44,998 nt of DNA from Burkholderia latens (GCF_902499045.1 NZ_CABVPL010000060.1:1-44998), one strand, 5' to 3'; positions 34,827 through 43,279 are shown, counted from the first letter of the stretch. The notes: a model not told the origin generated them from the letters alone. Program-made: numbers and translations.

Positions 34827-35870
34827 TCAGCGCGCGCCGACCCGCACGCGGGCCGGCTGTACGCGGCGGCGTGCGGTCGTGCGGCGCGCATCGCGTGCGA
34901 CCGGCAGCTCCACCACCTTGCCTTGCGACTGATAGCGGCGGCGAATCAGATAGACGGGACGTTGCTTCGACTCGTCGTAGATGCGCCCGATGTACTCGCC
35001 GACCACGCCGATGCCGACGAGCTCGATGCCGCCGATGAACAGCACGACCGACAGCAGCGACGAGTAGCCGAGCACCGGATTGCCGAACAGCAGCGTGCGG
35101 CCCACGATGAACGTGCCGTACAGGAACGCGAGCGCGGCGATGCCGAGGCCGATGTAGGTCCAGCTGCGCAGCGGCACGGTACTGAAGCTCGTGATGCCCT
35201 CGAGCGCGAAATTCCACAGCTTCCATCCGGAGAATTTCGAGTGCCCGGCGCTGCGCGCGTCGCGCTGATACTCGACGATCACGGCTCGGTAGCCGACCCA
35301 CGCGAACAGCCCTTTCATGAAGCGATGCCGCTCGGGCAGGCTGCGCAATGCGTTGACGACCTTGCGGTCCATCAGCCGGAAGTCGCCGACGTTCTCGGGC
35401 AGCTTCACGTCCGACAGCAGGTTGTGCACGCGATAGTAGATCGCGGCGGCGGTGCGCTTCGCGAACGAATCGCATGCGCGGCTGCTGCGTTTCGCGGCGA
35501 CGACTTCCGCGCCGTCGCGCCAGTGTTCGAGCATCACCGGAATCAGGCTCGGCGGATCCTGCAGATCGGCGTCGAGCGGGATCACGGCATCGCCGGCGGC
35601 TTCGTCGAGGCCGGCGGTCAGCGCGGCTTCCTTGCCGAAATTACGGGTGAGATCGATCACGCGCACGCGGCGGTCGCCCATGCTGACGCGAATCAGGCGT
35701 TCGAGCGTGTCGTCGCGGCTGCCGTCGTTCACGCAGACGATCTCGAAACGGATCGTATCGAGGCCCGACATCAGCGGAATCACGACGTCGAAGAAGCGTT
35801 CGACGGCCTCGCCTTCGTTGTAGAACGGCACGACGAGCGACACGAGCGGTGTATAGAGCGATTCGCGCAT
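34827..35870 (-). CDS. GtrB-like polyprenyl-phosphate glycosyltransferase (GT2)
   Basis: 347 residues from ATG 35870, with AGGGG 8 nt upstream. The GT-A domain (about 8-235) has LVVPFYNEGEAV, VCVNDGSRDDT and the metal-binding DAD at 100-102 (PLDADLQDPP). Two C-terminal membrane helices follow (about 237-305). It transfers a sugar from UDP-sugar to undecaprenyl phosphate at the inner membrane face. The tail after 320 is Arg/Val-rich. It sits between a GT87-like gene and gtrA, so the lipid-linked sugar probably feeds those enzymes. Confidence 0.93.
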   Translation of the reverse strand: MRESLYTPLVSLVVPFYNEGEAVERFFDVVIPLMSGLDTIRFEIVCVNDGSRDDTLERLIRVSMGDRRVRVIDLTRNFGKEAALTAGLDEAAGDAVIPLDADLQDPPSLIPVMLEHWRDGAEVVAAKRSSRACDSFAKRTAAAIYYRVHNLLSDVKLPENVGDFRLMDRKVVNALRSLPERHRFMKGLFAWVGYRAVIVEYQRDARSAGHSKFSGWKLWNFALEGITSFSTVPLRSWTYIGLGIAALAFLYGTFIVGRTLLFGNPVLGYSSLLSVVLFIGGIELVGIGVVGEYIGRIYDESKQRPVYLIRRRYQSQGKVVELPVARDARRTTARRRVQPARVRVGAR

Positions 35871-35895
35871 GATGGATCCCCTGTGTGATGCTGAT

Positions 35896-37275
35896 TCAGC
35901 GGCCGCGGCCGAATGCCGGGCGGCCGATGCGGCGCAGTCCGTGCGCCGGGCGGTGGTGCGGTCGGACCGGACGCGTGAAGCCCGTCTCGGTGGAGCGGTC
36001 GCGCGCGTCAGGCAACGACGGCACGTCATGTCTTTCCTGTGCAATCCGGCTGACGAGCAGCGCGAGCGACGCAAGCGTGACGAGCGGCATGAACTGGAAC
36101 GACAGGCGCGGCACCAGCAACAGGCCGGCCAGCGGCATCACCCACATCAGCAGCAGCCATTCGCGATCGAAGCGACGCCAGCCGTGCGTCCATGCGTAGC
36201 GCGCGTACCACGCGATCACGAGCCCGTACCAGGTGAGGTCGTAGTCGTACAGGTAGGGGCTCACGAGCAGGCACGCGCAAGCGATGGTCGCGGCACGCAG
36301 CGCGTACGAGCACGCGCCGCGCCAGGCGTAGACGACGGCGATCGCGGCGACCGTTGCCGACAGCAGCTGCAGTGCGCGGGCGACGTACGCGGGCCAGCCG
36401 GCCAGCGTCGCGAGCGCGAACAGGGTCGGCATCCGTGCGAGCTTCGACTCGCCGGCGCCGACGACCTGGTAGGCCGCGTGGACGCCGTGCGTGAACGCGA
36501 ACCACGGGCCGGTCCCGAACGCGAGCGTCGCGAGCGCGGCGGTGCCGGCGATCGTTGCCGCCCATGCGGCCAGCGCACGCCATTGCCCGGCACACAACAG
36601 CGCGAGCGGGAACAGCATCGCAAGCTGCGGCTTCATCGTCAGCATCCCAAAGCAGATCCCGGCAAGCACGGGGCGGCGGTTCAGCAACAGCAGGCCGATT
36701 GCGGCGAGCGTGGCGGTGAACAGGCTAGTCTGCCCGGCGATCACGGCCAGGAATGCGGCCGGAAACGCCAGCGCGCAGAGCAACGCGTCGCCGCGCTGCA
36801 CGATTGCGCGAATCGCGACCGCGAACAGTGCGTACGTGACGCCGAGCCACAGTACGAGCGCCGGCACGTACGGCAGATGGCCGAGCGGCAGCACCCATAG
36901 CAGCATGGTGGGCGGATAGAGCCACGGCAGCGTGCCGTCCGCGAGCGTCATCGTCGGGACCGCGAGCTTCTCGACCGCGAACAGCGCCGAGAAATGCCAC
37001 GCGTCGATCGCATGGCCGTGCGCGGCGAGTCGCGCGGCGCTCCAGATCGGCGCGAAATCCTGGGACAGCGGTGGCAGCGCGCCGTGGTGCGACAGCGAAA
37101 CGCGTATCACGTAGATGACGACGAACAGCAGCTCGGCCAGCAGCGCGCCGGCCGCGTAGATGCGTACGCGATCGCGATTGAGCCAATGCGGGTAGCGGCG
37201 CGGGCCCGCGATCGGGAGTTCCGGATGCGCGTCGACAGCGGGATGCGCGTGGCGCGCGAAGATCGGCGTTTTCAT
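35896..37275 (-). CDS. GT87/DUF2029-like membrane glycosyltransferase, copy 1
   Basis: 459 residues, with about ten hydrophobic helices. It contains the family-type first periplasmic loop QDFAPIWSAARLAAHGHAID (acidic Asp) and LPWLYPPTMLLWVLPLGHLP, then MLTMKPQLAMLFPLALLCAG and VSPYLYDYDLTWYG. These are hallmarks of GT-C polyprenyl-sugar-dependent transferases of the DUF2029/PimE-like group. The start overlaps the stop of the upstream paralogue (ATGA), indicating translational coupling. The C-terminal ~35 residues are Arg/Pro-rich and unrelated to the family. Confidence 0.9.
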   Translation of the reverse strand: MKTPIFARHAHPAVDAHPELPIAGPRRYPHWLNRDRVRIYAAGALLAELLFVVIYVIRVSLSHHGALPPLSQDFAPIWSAARLAAHGHAIDAWHFSALFAVEKLAVPTMTLADGTLPWLYPPTMLLWVLPLGHLPYVPALVLWLGVTYALFAVAIRAIVQRGDALLCALAFPAAFLAVIAGQTSLFTATLAAIGLLLLNRRPVLAGICFGMLTMKPQLAMLFPLALLCAGQWRALAAWAATIAGTAALATLAFGTGPWFAFTHGVHAAYQVVGAGESKLARMPTLFALATLAGWPAYVARALQLLSATVAAIAVVYAWRGACSYALRAATIACACLLVSPYLYDYDLTWYGLVIAWYARYAWTHGWRRFDREWLLLMWVMPLAGLLLVPRLSFQFMPLVTLASLALLVSRIAQERHDVPSLPDARDRSTETGFTRPVRPHHRPAHGLRRIGRPAFGRGR

Positions 37276-38510
37276 CGCACGCTCCCGGCTACGCGCACGG
37301 CACGGCGCATGACGACGAACAACACGGACAGCAGCACCAGCGGCCCGATCTGCGGCAGCTTCATCAGCCGGTTCAGCATCTCGAAGATCGGCAGCAGCCA
37401 CGCGAGTACGAGAATGAGCTGGTCGCCCGGCAGCCAGCCTTCGTCGAGACCGTACGCAATCAGGCAGAACAGCGCGATGCCGAGCCACGTCAGTTCGTAG
37501 CTCCACAGATACGGTGTGGTCAGCAGCGTCGCGACGGCCAGCACCGCGGCGCGCAGGCGCATGTCGTGCGTGCGGCGCCACACGTAGACGGCCGACGCGA
37601 TCGCGAGCAACGCGATTGCCGCCTGCACGGCCAGCGCGCCCGCCACCGATGCGCCGACGAGCCGCAATGCGGCGAACGGCGTCGGCGACGCGAGCCAGTA
37701 CGACGCGAGCATGAAATGCTGGTCGCGCACGGTCGACATTGCATGGGCGAGGCCGTGCAGCGCGGCGGGCCCGGTCAGCGCGATCCCGGCCGCCGCGAAC
37801 GACGTCGCGCTGATCGCCGCCGCCGCGAACGTACGCCACGCGCGCGCCGCGATCAACACGAACGGGAATACCACGGCCAGCTGCGGCTTGATCGCGAGCA
37901 GCCCGATCAGCACACCGGCGACGATCGGCCGCTTGCCGAGCAGATGCAGCGCGAGCGCGGCGACGCCGGCGGTCAGAATGCTGTTCTGGCCGAACAGTGC
38001 GGACAAGCACACCGCCGAATACGCGACCACGACGAGGCCCGCGGCGCGCGGCGCGGGAAGATGCGCGCGCAGTCCCGACAGGTGCGAGACAGCGTACGCG
38101 TAGCATAAAAGACTGCCCGCGAAAAAGAGGAAGTAAGCGGGCAGGAAAGGCACAAGGGCAACCGGCGCGATGAACAGCAACATCGTCGGCGGATAGAGCC
38201 AGGGAAGCGACCGATGCTGAAGATACGCACCGAAGTGCGCGAGCTCGGCCTGCAGGAATGACGAAGCGTCGTAGGCCGATGCGGCGTGGCCTTGCAACAC
38301 GAGATGGGAGGCGGTCCAGAAGACGGAGAAGTCCACGCCCGGCAGCGCGATCGCGTCCGACGTGAAGCCTTCCGTCACGACGGCCCACGTGATGAGCAGC
38401 GCGACGAACAGCAGCAGCATGATGCAGCTGTACGGAATGATCCGGTCAGCCGTCAGCCATCGAGCGCAATGTCTTGCGCGATAGCGCGTTCCGCGATTGG
38501 CTGTGTACAT
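37272..38510 (-). CDS. GT87/DUF2029-like membrane glycosyltransferase, copy 2
   Basis: 412 residues. Same architecture as its downstream paralogue: VDFSVFWTASHLVLQGHAAS, LPWLYPPTMLLFIAPVALVP, LLAIKPQLAVVFPFVLIAAR and TTPYLWSYELTWLGIALF. The shared blocks at equal spacing show a tandem duplication followed by divergence. It is the first gene of the operon, with GGGG about 5 nt before the ATG. It probably adds a sugar from a lipid carrier to a periplasmic glycan or protein; the acceptor is unknown. Confidence 0.9.
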   Translation of the reverse strand: MYTANRGTRYRARHCARWLTADRIIPYSCIMLLLFVALLITWAVVTEGFTSDAIALPGVDFSVFWTASHLVLQGHAASAYDASSFLQAELAHFGAYLQHRSLPWLYPPTMLLFIAPVALVPFLPAYFLFFAGSLLCYAYAVSHLSGLRAHLPAPRAAGLVVVAYSAVCLSALFGQNSILTAGVAALALHLLGKRPIVAGVLIGLLAIKPQLAVVFPFVLIAARAWRTFAAAAISATSFAAAGIALTGPAALHGLAHAMSTVRDQHFMLASYWLASPTPFAALRLVGASVAGALAVQAAIALLAIASAVYVWRRTHDMRLRAAVLAVATLLTTPYLWSYELTWLGIALFCLIAYGLDEGWLPGDQLILVLAWLLPIFEMLNRLMKLPQIGPLVLLSVLFVVMRRAVRVAGSVR

Positions 38511-38646
38511 GATGCCCCGTTCGATGTGAAGGCTGCTTGATCACGCGCAGCTGTTTCGTGTTGTCGTGCGTCCGGATCGAATCGCCGTGCATGGCGTTGT
38601 CCGGTGAATGCATTGTTGGAGAAAAAATCGCGTGACGCAAACCGCG

Positions 38647-38701
38647 GCCCGGCGCGTCGCTCGCCGGGCGGCCGCTTCCGGCGCCGGAAGCGGCGTTTTT
38701 A
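38647..38701 (+). terminator. Double hairpin with U-tract (intrinsic terminator; possible sRNA 3' end)
   Basis: A first stem (arms GCCCGGCG 38647-38654 and CGCCGGGC 38662-38669, 7-nt loop) is followed by a perfect 24-nt palindrome (GCCGCTTCCGGC/GCCGGAAGCGGC, 38671-38694) and then GTTTTTA. The T-run is on the plus strand only, so it terminates rightward transcripts. No rightward gene precedes it. Confidence 0.7.
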
Positions 38702-38742
38702 CGTATGACCAAACGCTGCTGGCGGCCGTTGTGTTTCCGCGT

Positions 38743-38920
38743 TGAAACATTTCGCGTCGGACGGCGTCGCGGCGCTCCGCCGCGATAGCGGCGCGCGGCC
38801 GGATGCCGGGATTCGGGAAAGTCCCGAGAAAATAATTTGATGCCGCATGTGGACGGCGTGGGCGTGCGCCGGCCGCATGCCGCTGGCGCGCGGCACCCAT
38901 ATCAAATTTGAAACATTTCG
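38743..38920. repeat. Exact 12-bp direct repeat upstream of the pilin operon
   Basis: TGAAACATTTCG occurs at 38743-38754 and again at 38909-38920, 166 bp apart, in a non-coding region. The left copy is also part of a GTTTC...GAAAC dyad. Could be a regulator site. Confidence 0.4.
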
Positions 38921-39224
38921 TCCCGCCGGTCGCCGGGGCCGGCCGGCGGAAATCGCCGGAACCCTTGATACGTCTGGATTTTCGCCGAGGTGGTCCGCTC
39001 TTTGCGTTAGCGGTGGCACGGCAGTCGACGATGTGACGACCGACCGGTTCTCGAAGCAGAAGAAACGAGCCGGATTCGGAATCACGTGCGGATGGACGGC
39101 CGGAGCACGTCGGGGAACACGCTGCTCCGGGTCGCGCACCCGCCAGAACCGTCGCCGATCGACCGATGAGACCCGGCATCTGCGGGCAACAAGAAGTCGA
39201 CAGCGCTGTAATTGGGGAATAAAA

Positions 39225-39455
39225 ATGACAGACCTGAGCACATCGTGGCTGGCAAGCCGCGGCAGCAACGTGTTGAAGCATGTCCGCGGGGTCGTCTTCC
39301 ATGCAACCGGAGCCCGTGCGTCGAACGGCAGTATCGCCGTTCGAATCGACCGATGCTTCCGTCTGATCGCATCGTACGTACGTCCCGTACGTTCCGTCTC
39401 CATGACACCCATTCGCATCGACGACAGGCACGAACCATACGGTTCGCGTCGTTGA
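39225..39455 (+). CDS. Possible small ORF, hypothetical
   Basis: 76 codons from ATG 39225 (MTDLSTSWLASRGSNVLKHV), with GGGGA about 7 nt upstream in a locally AT-rich segment. No recognised domain, signal peptide or membrane helix, and an Arg-rich composition. It sits about 100 bp before the first Flp pilin. The good ribosome site is the main support. It may be spurious. Confidence 0.3.
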   Translation: MTDLSTSWLASRGSNVLKHVRGVVFHATGARASNGSIAVRIDRCFRLIASYVRPVRSVSMTPIRIDDRHEPYGSRR

Positions 39456-39555
39456 GCTTCGCATTCCCATTTTTCCTGTAGTGCCGGCGGTACCCCCCTC
39501 CCAACGTCAATTCCGACGAACGGGTATTTAGTAGCAGTCCGAAAGGAGAGCGCAG

Positions 39556-39747
39556 ATGTCGAAGATCATCCTCAAAATCGCCTGGTTTGCCCGGAACGAA
39601 GATGGTGTGACGGCCATCGAGTACGGTCTGATCGCCGCCCTTATCGCGATCGGCATCGTCGCCGCGTTGTCGGCGATCGGCACGGACCTCAAGGCGGTAT
39701 TCAGCACGATCGCCGCCGATCTGGATTCGGCCGTAGCGGGCATCTGA
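39556..39747 (+). CDS. flp: Flp-family type IVb pilin, copy 1
   Basis: 63 residues, with AGGAG 7 nt before the ATG. The short leader ends in G17. After it comes VTAIEYGLIAALIAIGIVAA with the Glu at +5 and Tyr at +6 required for Tad prepilin processing. The C-terminal half is short, as usual for Flp. It assembles into the Tad pilus used for surface adherence. It is followed by a stem-loop and then a near-copy of itself, so the operon's most abundant product probably comes from here. Confidence 0.96.
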   Translation: MSKIILKIAWFARNEDGVTAIEYGLIAALIAIGIVAALSAIGTDLKAVFSTIAADLDSAVAGI

Positions 39748-39755
39748 CGGTCGGG

Positions 39756-39789
39756 GGTGAGGGCCGGTCGAACCGGATCGCTCCTCACC
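39756..39789 (+). promoter_or_regulatory. Nested stem-loop between the two Flp pilin genes
   Basis: Outer arms GGTGAGG (39756-39762) and CCTCACC (39783-39789) enclose an inner CCGGT/ACCGG hairpin (39764-39768/39772-39776). There is no U-run, so it is less likely a full terminator than an mRNA-stabilising or attenuating element that raises the first pilin relative to downstream genes. Confidence 0.55.
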
Positions 39790-39887
39790 GCCATACGGTA
39801 GTGAACGCAATCCTCGGCATACCGCCGCATCGTTTGACGATCATCCGGTACGCCAGGTTTTCAAGCAACCATGCAAGGAGATTCATC

Positions 39888-40079
39888 ATGTTCAAGATCA
39901 CTCAACAAATCGGCCGCTTCGTTCGTGATGAAGATGGCGTGACGGCCATCGAGTACGGTCTGATCGCCGCGCTGATCGCGATCGGCATCATCGCCGCGCT
40001 GTCGACGATCGGTACGGATCTGAAGCTGGTTTTCAGCACGATCGCGAAGGATCTCGATTCGGCAGTCGCAGGCATCTGA
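39888..40079 (+). CDS. flp: Flp-family type IVb pilin, copy 2
   Basis: 63 residues from ATG 39888, with AGGAG 7 nt upstream. The leader ends in DEDG17, then VTAIEYGLIAALIAIGIIAA. It is near-identical to copy 1 in the hydrophobic half and in the C-terminal DLDSAVAGI; the leaders differ more. The 332-nt offset indicates tandem gene duplication. Confidence 0.96.
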   Translation: MFKITQQIGRFVRDEDGVTAIEYGLIAALIAIGIIAALSTIGTDLKLVFSTIAKDLDSAVAGI

Positions 40080-40159
40080 TGGACCGTACCGCGGACGGCT
40101 CGGCTGGTGCAGTCCACGAGCCGTCCCGGTCTTCCGACCAGCCAGGAACCGGAGACACC

Positions 40160-40366
40160 ATGCAAACCATTCTGCGTGCCGCATGCGGCTGGTTGGCTGA
40201 CGAGCGCGGTGTGACGTCGATCGAATACGCACTGCTCGCGTCGATATTCGCCTGTGTCGTGCTGGGTACCGTCGTCACGTTGAAAGGGTCGCTGGCCAAC
40301 GCGTACGAGGCCGTTGCAATCGCCGTTACGTCCGCCGTGTCCGCAGCGTTGGCGCTGTTTCCCTGA
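40160..40366 (+). CDS. Divergent Flp-like pilin (third pilin)
   Basis: 68 residues from ATG 40160, with GGAG about 7 nt upstream. The processing site is DERG17 followed by VTSIEYALLASIFACVVLGT, retaining Glu at +5. The hydrophobic segment and C-terminus (ANAYEAVAIAVTSAVSAALA) differ strongly from the other two, so it is likely a minor pilin or a subunit for another assembly step. It lies 80 bp after copy 2. Confidence 0.9.
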   Translation: MQTILRAACGWLADERGVTSIEYALLASIFACVVLGTVVTLKGSLANAYEAVAIAVTSAVSAALALFP

Positions 40367-40394
40367 TCCGCTCATTCGCTTCGCGAGGTTCGCC

Positions 40395-40934
40395 ATGCTA
40401 CTCGTTGCGCCGCCTTACCCGGTTCCGCTGTGCGTGACGCTGCTCGCGGTTGCCGCGGCCAGCACCGACATCGCGAGCCGGCGCATCCCGAACCGGCTCG
40501 TGCTGACCGGACTCGTCGGCGCGCTGGTCGCCCAGTGCGTGCTGCACGGCGTCCAGGCCGGCGCGCTCGCATGGCTCGCCGGCGCGGCGACCGGCTTCGG
40601 CCTGCTGCTGCCGTTCTATCTGCTGCGCGGCATGGCCGCGGGCGACGTGAAGCTGATGCTCGCGATCGGGGCGTGGGTCGGCGCGGAAATGACGTTCTAC
40701 ATCGTGCTGGCCACGTTCGTCGCCGGCGGGGTCGGTGCCATCGCGTTCGCGCTGTTGCGCGGCCGGATGCGCCGGATGTGGGCGAACGTCAGCGTGCTGA
40801 TCGCGCGCCGTTCGCAACGGGGGCACGCCGGGGCAGCCGACGGCCCCGCGGAACTCGTGTCGGTCGGCACGCTGCCGTACGGCGTGGCGATTGCGGCCGG
40901 CACGCTCGGCATGTTGTTCGCGTCGTGCGCATAG
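40395..40934 (+). CDS. cpaA: Prepilin peptidase CpaA/TadV
   Basis: 179 residues from ATG 40395 (GAGG 6 nt upstream). Membrane aspartyl protease of the A24A/TadV family. The two catalytic aspartates are D25 (STDIASRRIPN) and D84 in the GxGD-like MAAGDVKLM, with several hydrophobic helices. It removes the leader from the Flp pilins next to it. The short length (no methyltransferase domain) is normal for TadV. Confidence 0.94.
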   Translation: MLLVAPPYPVPLCVTLLAVAAASTDIASRRIPNRLVLTGLVGALVAQCVLHGVQAGALAWLAGAATGFGLLLPFYLLRGMAAGDVKLMLAIGAWVGAEMTFYIVLATFVAGGVGAIAFALLRGRMRRMWANVSVLIARRSQRGHAGAADGPAELVSVGTLPYGVAIAAGTLGMLFASCA

Positions 40935-40966
40935 CGCGACGAATCCGCAACGAGGATGGACCCAAC

Positions 40967-42367
40967 ATGAACACGAACCATACCGAACCGAGACAGGACG
41001 CGCAGGTTGCCCGCCTGCCGGATCCGTTGCCGTCGCGGGAGGCCCATACGAAGATGGGCGCGCAGCTGCCGGCGGCGCCGCGCTCGCTCGAGGACACCGG
41101 GCTCAGCATGACGTTCGTCGCCGGCCTCGTGCTGAAGTCGACGCTGATCCTCGGCCGCCCGTCGTACGCCGATCTGGTCGAGCGGCACTGCCTGCCGCTC
41201 GCCGTGCTCGACGACGTCTTTGCGTTCCTGGTGCGCGAGCATCTGGTCGAACTGACCCATCGCGGCGCGACCGATCTCGACGTGACGTTCCGGCTGACCG
41301 ACGCGGGGCGCGTGGCCGCGCTCGAGGAAAAAGCGCGCAGCGGCTACAGCGGACCGGCGCCGGTGACGCTCGACGCGTATCTGGAATGCGTGAGCACGCA
41401 TTCGGTGCGCAAGCTGCATATCAACTGCCGCGACGTGTGGGCCGCGTTCGAAGGCATCGTGATCGACACGTCCGTGCTCGATGCGGCGGCCGCGGCGCTG
41501 AATGCGGGGCGGCCGCTGCTGATCCACGGCCCGGCCGGCAGCGGCAAGACGTTCCTGGCCGAGCGGCTCGGCGCGCTGATGCACGGGTGCGTACCGGTGC
41601 CGCATGCGATCTGCGTGGCGGGCGAAGTGATCCAGATCTACGACCCGCTCGTGCACGTCGACGCGGAATCGCAAACGGACGGCCGCTCGGCCGATCGCCG
41701 CTGGCGCCTGTGCGAGCGGCCGGTCGTGATGTCCGGCGGCGAACTGACGCTCGAGGAGCTCGATTTGCGCCGCGACGCAGCGTCGGGCTTTTACCAGGCG
41801 CCGCCGCACATGAAGGCGAACATGGGCATGTACGTCGTCGACGATCTCGGCCGCCAGCGGGTCGAGCCGCGCGATCTGCTCAACCGCTGGCTGCGCCCGC
41901 TCGATCGCGGCGTCGATTTCCTGACGCTCGAATCCGGCAACCGCTTCGTGCTGCCGTTCGACGTATGGCCGGTGTTCTCGAGCAACCTCGCGCCCGAACA
42001 GTTCGCCGACGACGCATTCCTGCGCCGGCTCGGCTCGAAGCTCCACGTCGGTCCGATGTCGATCGACGATTACCGCGCCGTGTACGACGCGGCCTGCGCA
42101 TCGCTGGGCCTCGTGTCGGCGAACGACGCATTCGAATTCCTGCTGCATCGGCTGCACTTTCCGACCGGCAAGGCCTTTCTCGCATGCTTTCCGGCGGACC
42201 TGCTGCGCCTCGTGGCCGCCGGCGCGCGTTACCGCGGCGATCCGCTCGAGGTGACGCACGACGCGCTGTACGACGCGTGGACGAGCTACTTCGGCGCAGC
42301 GCCCGATCGCGACGGCGGTTATCCGCCGCTCGCCGAGCGTGGTGGTCGTACGTTCGTCACCGGTTGA
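40967..42367 (+). CDS. AAA+ ATPase within the Tad locus, N-terminal winged-helix-like region
   Basis: 466 residues. Residues 45-125 look like a winged-helix or helical adaptor (MTFVAGLVLKSTLILGRPSY). The ATPase core has Walker A GPAGSGKT (188-195), Walker B YVVDDLGR (from 289), sensor 1 at VFSSNLAP and an arginine-containing FLRRLG (351-356). It is not the traffic ATPase TadA/CpaF or the MinD-like TadZ/CpaE, which should lie further right. Its place between cpaA and cpaB suggests a role in assembly or regulation. I cannot assign a characterised function. Confidence 0.85.
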   Translation: MNTNHTEPRQDAQVARLPDPLPSREAHTKMGAQLPAAPRSLEDTGLSMTFVAGLVLKSTLILGRPSYADLVERHCLPLAVLDDVFAFLVREHLVELTHRGATDLDVTFRLTDAGRVAALEEKARSGYSGPAPVTLDAYLECVSTHSVRKLHINCRDVWAAFEGIVIDTSVLDAAAAALNAGRPLLIHGPAGSGKTFLAERLGALMHGCVPVPHAICVAGEVIQIYDPLVHVDAESQTDGRSADRRWRLCERPVVMSGGELTLEELDLRRDAASGFYQAPPHMKANMGMYVVDDLGRQRVEPRDLLNRWLRPLDRGVDFLTLESGNRFVLPFDVWPVFSSNLAPEQFADDAFLRRLGSKLHVGPMSIDDYRAVYDAACASLGLVSANDAFEFLLHRLHFPTGKAFLACFPADLLRLVAAGARYRGDPLEVTHDALYDAWTSYFGAAPDRDGGYPPLAERGGRTFVTG

Positions 42368-42400
42368 ACCGTTTTTTCCGAATCGTCGAGGAGCATTGCC

Positions 42401-43240
42401 ATGAAAAACAGTCGCGCAGTCATGATGCTGGTCGTCGCGATGATCGCGGGTCTTGCCGCGGTCGTGTTCGCATCACGCTGGTTGATGCAGACGTCCACCA
42501 GCTCGGTCACGTCGGTCGCGGTCGCGACCACCGACCTCAACTTGGGCGAGCCGCTCGGGCCGAACCAGATCCACATGGTCAGCTGGCCGTCGGGGAGCGT
42601 CCCGACCGGCGCGTTCACCGACACGAAGGAACTCGAAGGGCGCGTCGTGCGCACGAGCCTCGCACGCGGCGAGCCGGTGATCGAGTCGAAGCTCGCGCCG
42701 GTTGGCACGAAGGGCGGGCTGTCCGCGGTGATTGCCGACGGCAGCCGGGCGATCACCGTGCGCGTGAACGACGTGGTCGGCGTCGCGGGCTTCGCGCTGC
42801 CGGGCAACTACGTCGACGTGATCGTCAACACGCAGGAACAGCAGGGCAAGGCCGACGGGCAGAGCATCTCGAAGATCGTGCTCGAGCACATTCTCGTGCT
42901 GGCCGTCGCGCAGCAGGTCAGCCGCGACGACACCGCACCGAAGGTCGTGAACGCGGTGACGCTCGAAGTCACGCCGGAACAGGCCGAACGCCTCGACCTC
43001 GCACGCAGCGTCGGCACGCTGTCGCTCGTGCTGCGCAACCAGATCGACCAGAAGACGCTGACGACCGACGGCGCGACCAAGCTGACGCTGCTCGGCAAGG
43101 CGCCGGTCGCGACGCCGGCGCCCGCACCAGCGCCCGTGAAGACCGTGCGCGTGCGTGTCGCGTCGCATGCGGCACCGGAAGCGCGCCGCGATTGCGTCGG
43201 TGTGCTGACGGGCGTGCACGGCAGCGTCGAATGTTTCTGA
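42401..43240 (+). CDS. cpaB: Flp pilus assembly protein CpaB/RcpC
   Basis: 279 residues; GAGGAG lies 8 nt before the ATG. It has an N-terminal membrane anchor (AVMMLVVAMIAGLAAVVFAS), a SAF-type domain (about 40-105, with VSWPSGSVPTGAFTDTKELE) and an RcpC domain (about 110-230). The C-terminal Pro/Ala hinge (VATPAPAPAPVK) and about 30 extra residues with two cysteines (RRDCVGVL, VECF) are additions to the usual family length. It is periplasmic and linked to the secretin CpaC encoded next. Confidence 0.93.
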   Translation: MKNSRAVMMLVVAMIAGLAAVVFASRWLMQTSTSSVTSVAVATTDLNLGEPLGPNQIHMVSWPSGSVPTGAFTDTKELEGRVVRTSLARGEPVIESKLAPVGTKGGLSAVIADGSRAITVRVNDVVGVAGFALPGNYVDVIVNTQEQQGKADGQSISKIVLEHILVLAVAQQVSRDDTAPKVVNAVTLEVTPEQAERLDLARSVGTLSLVLRNQIDQKTLTTDGATKLTLLGKAPVATPAPAPAPVKTVRVRVASHAAPEARRDCVGVLTGVHGSVECF

Positions 43241-43279
43241 AACCGCACGACACATCCAGATAACCAGATTAACCAGATC

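Larger units (their letters stand above)
38511..39555. other. 1045-bp intergenic region upstream of the Flp pilins
   Basis: Lies between divergent operons (glycosyltransferases to the left, pilins to the right). It holds a strong hairpin terminator (38647-38701), two copies of a 12-mer (TGAAACATTTCG at 38743-38754 and 38909-38920) and a possible 76-codon ORF (39225-39455). The rest shows no supported gene. The pilin promoter should lie within the last few hundred bases, but no clear -35/-10 pair was resolved. Confidence 0.5.

Noticed and set aside
38541-39470. 309-codon minus-strand frame in the intergenic region
   Set aside because: No ribosome site or domain, and it crosses the strong terminator palindrome; judged non-coding.
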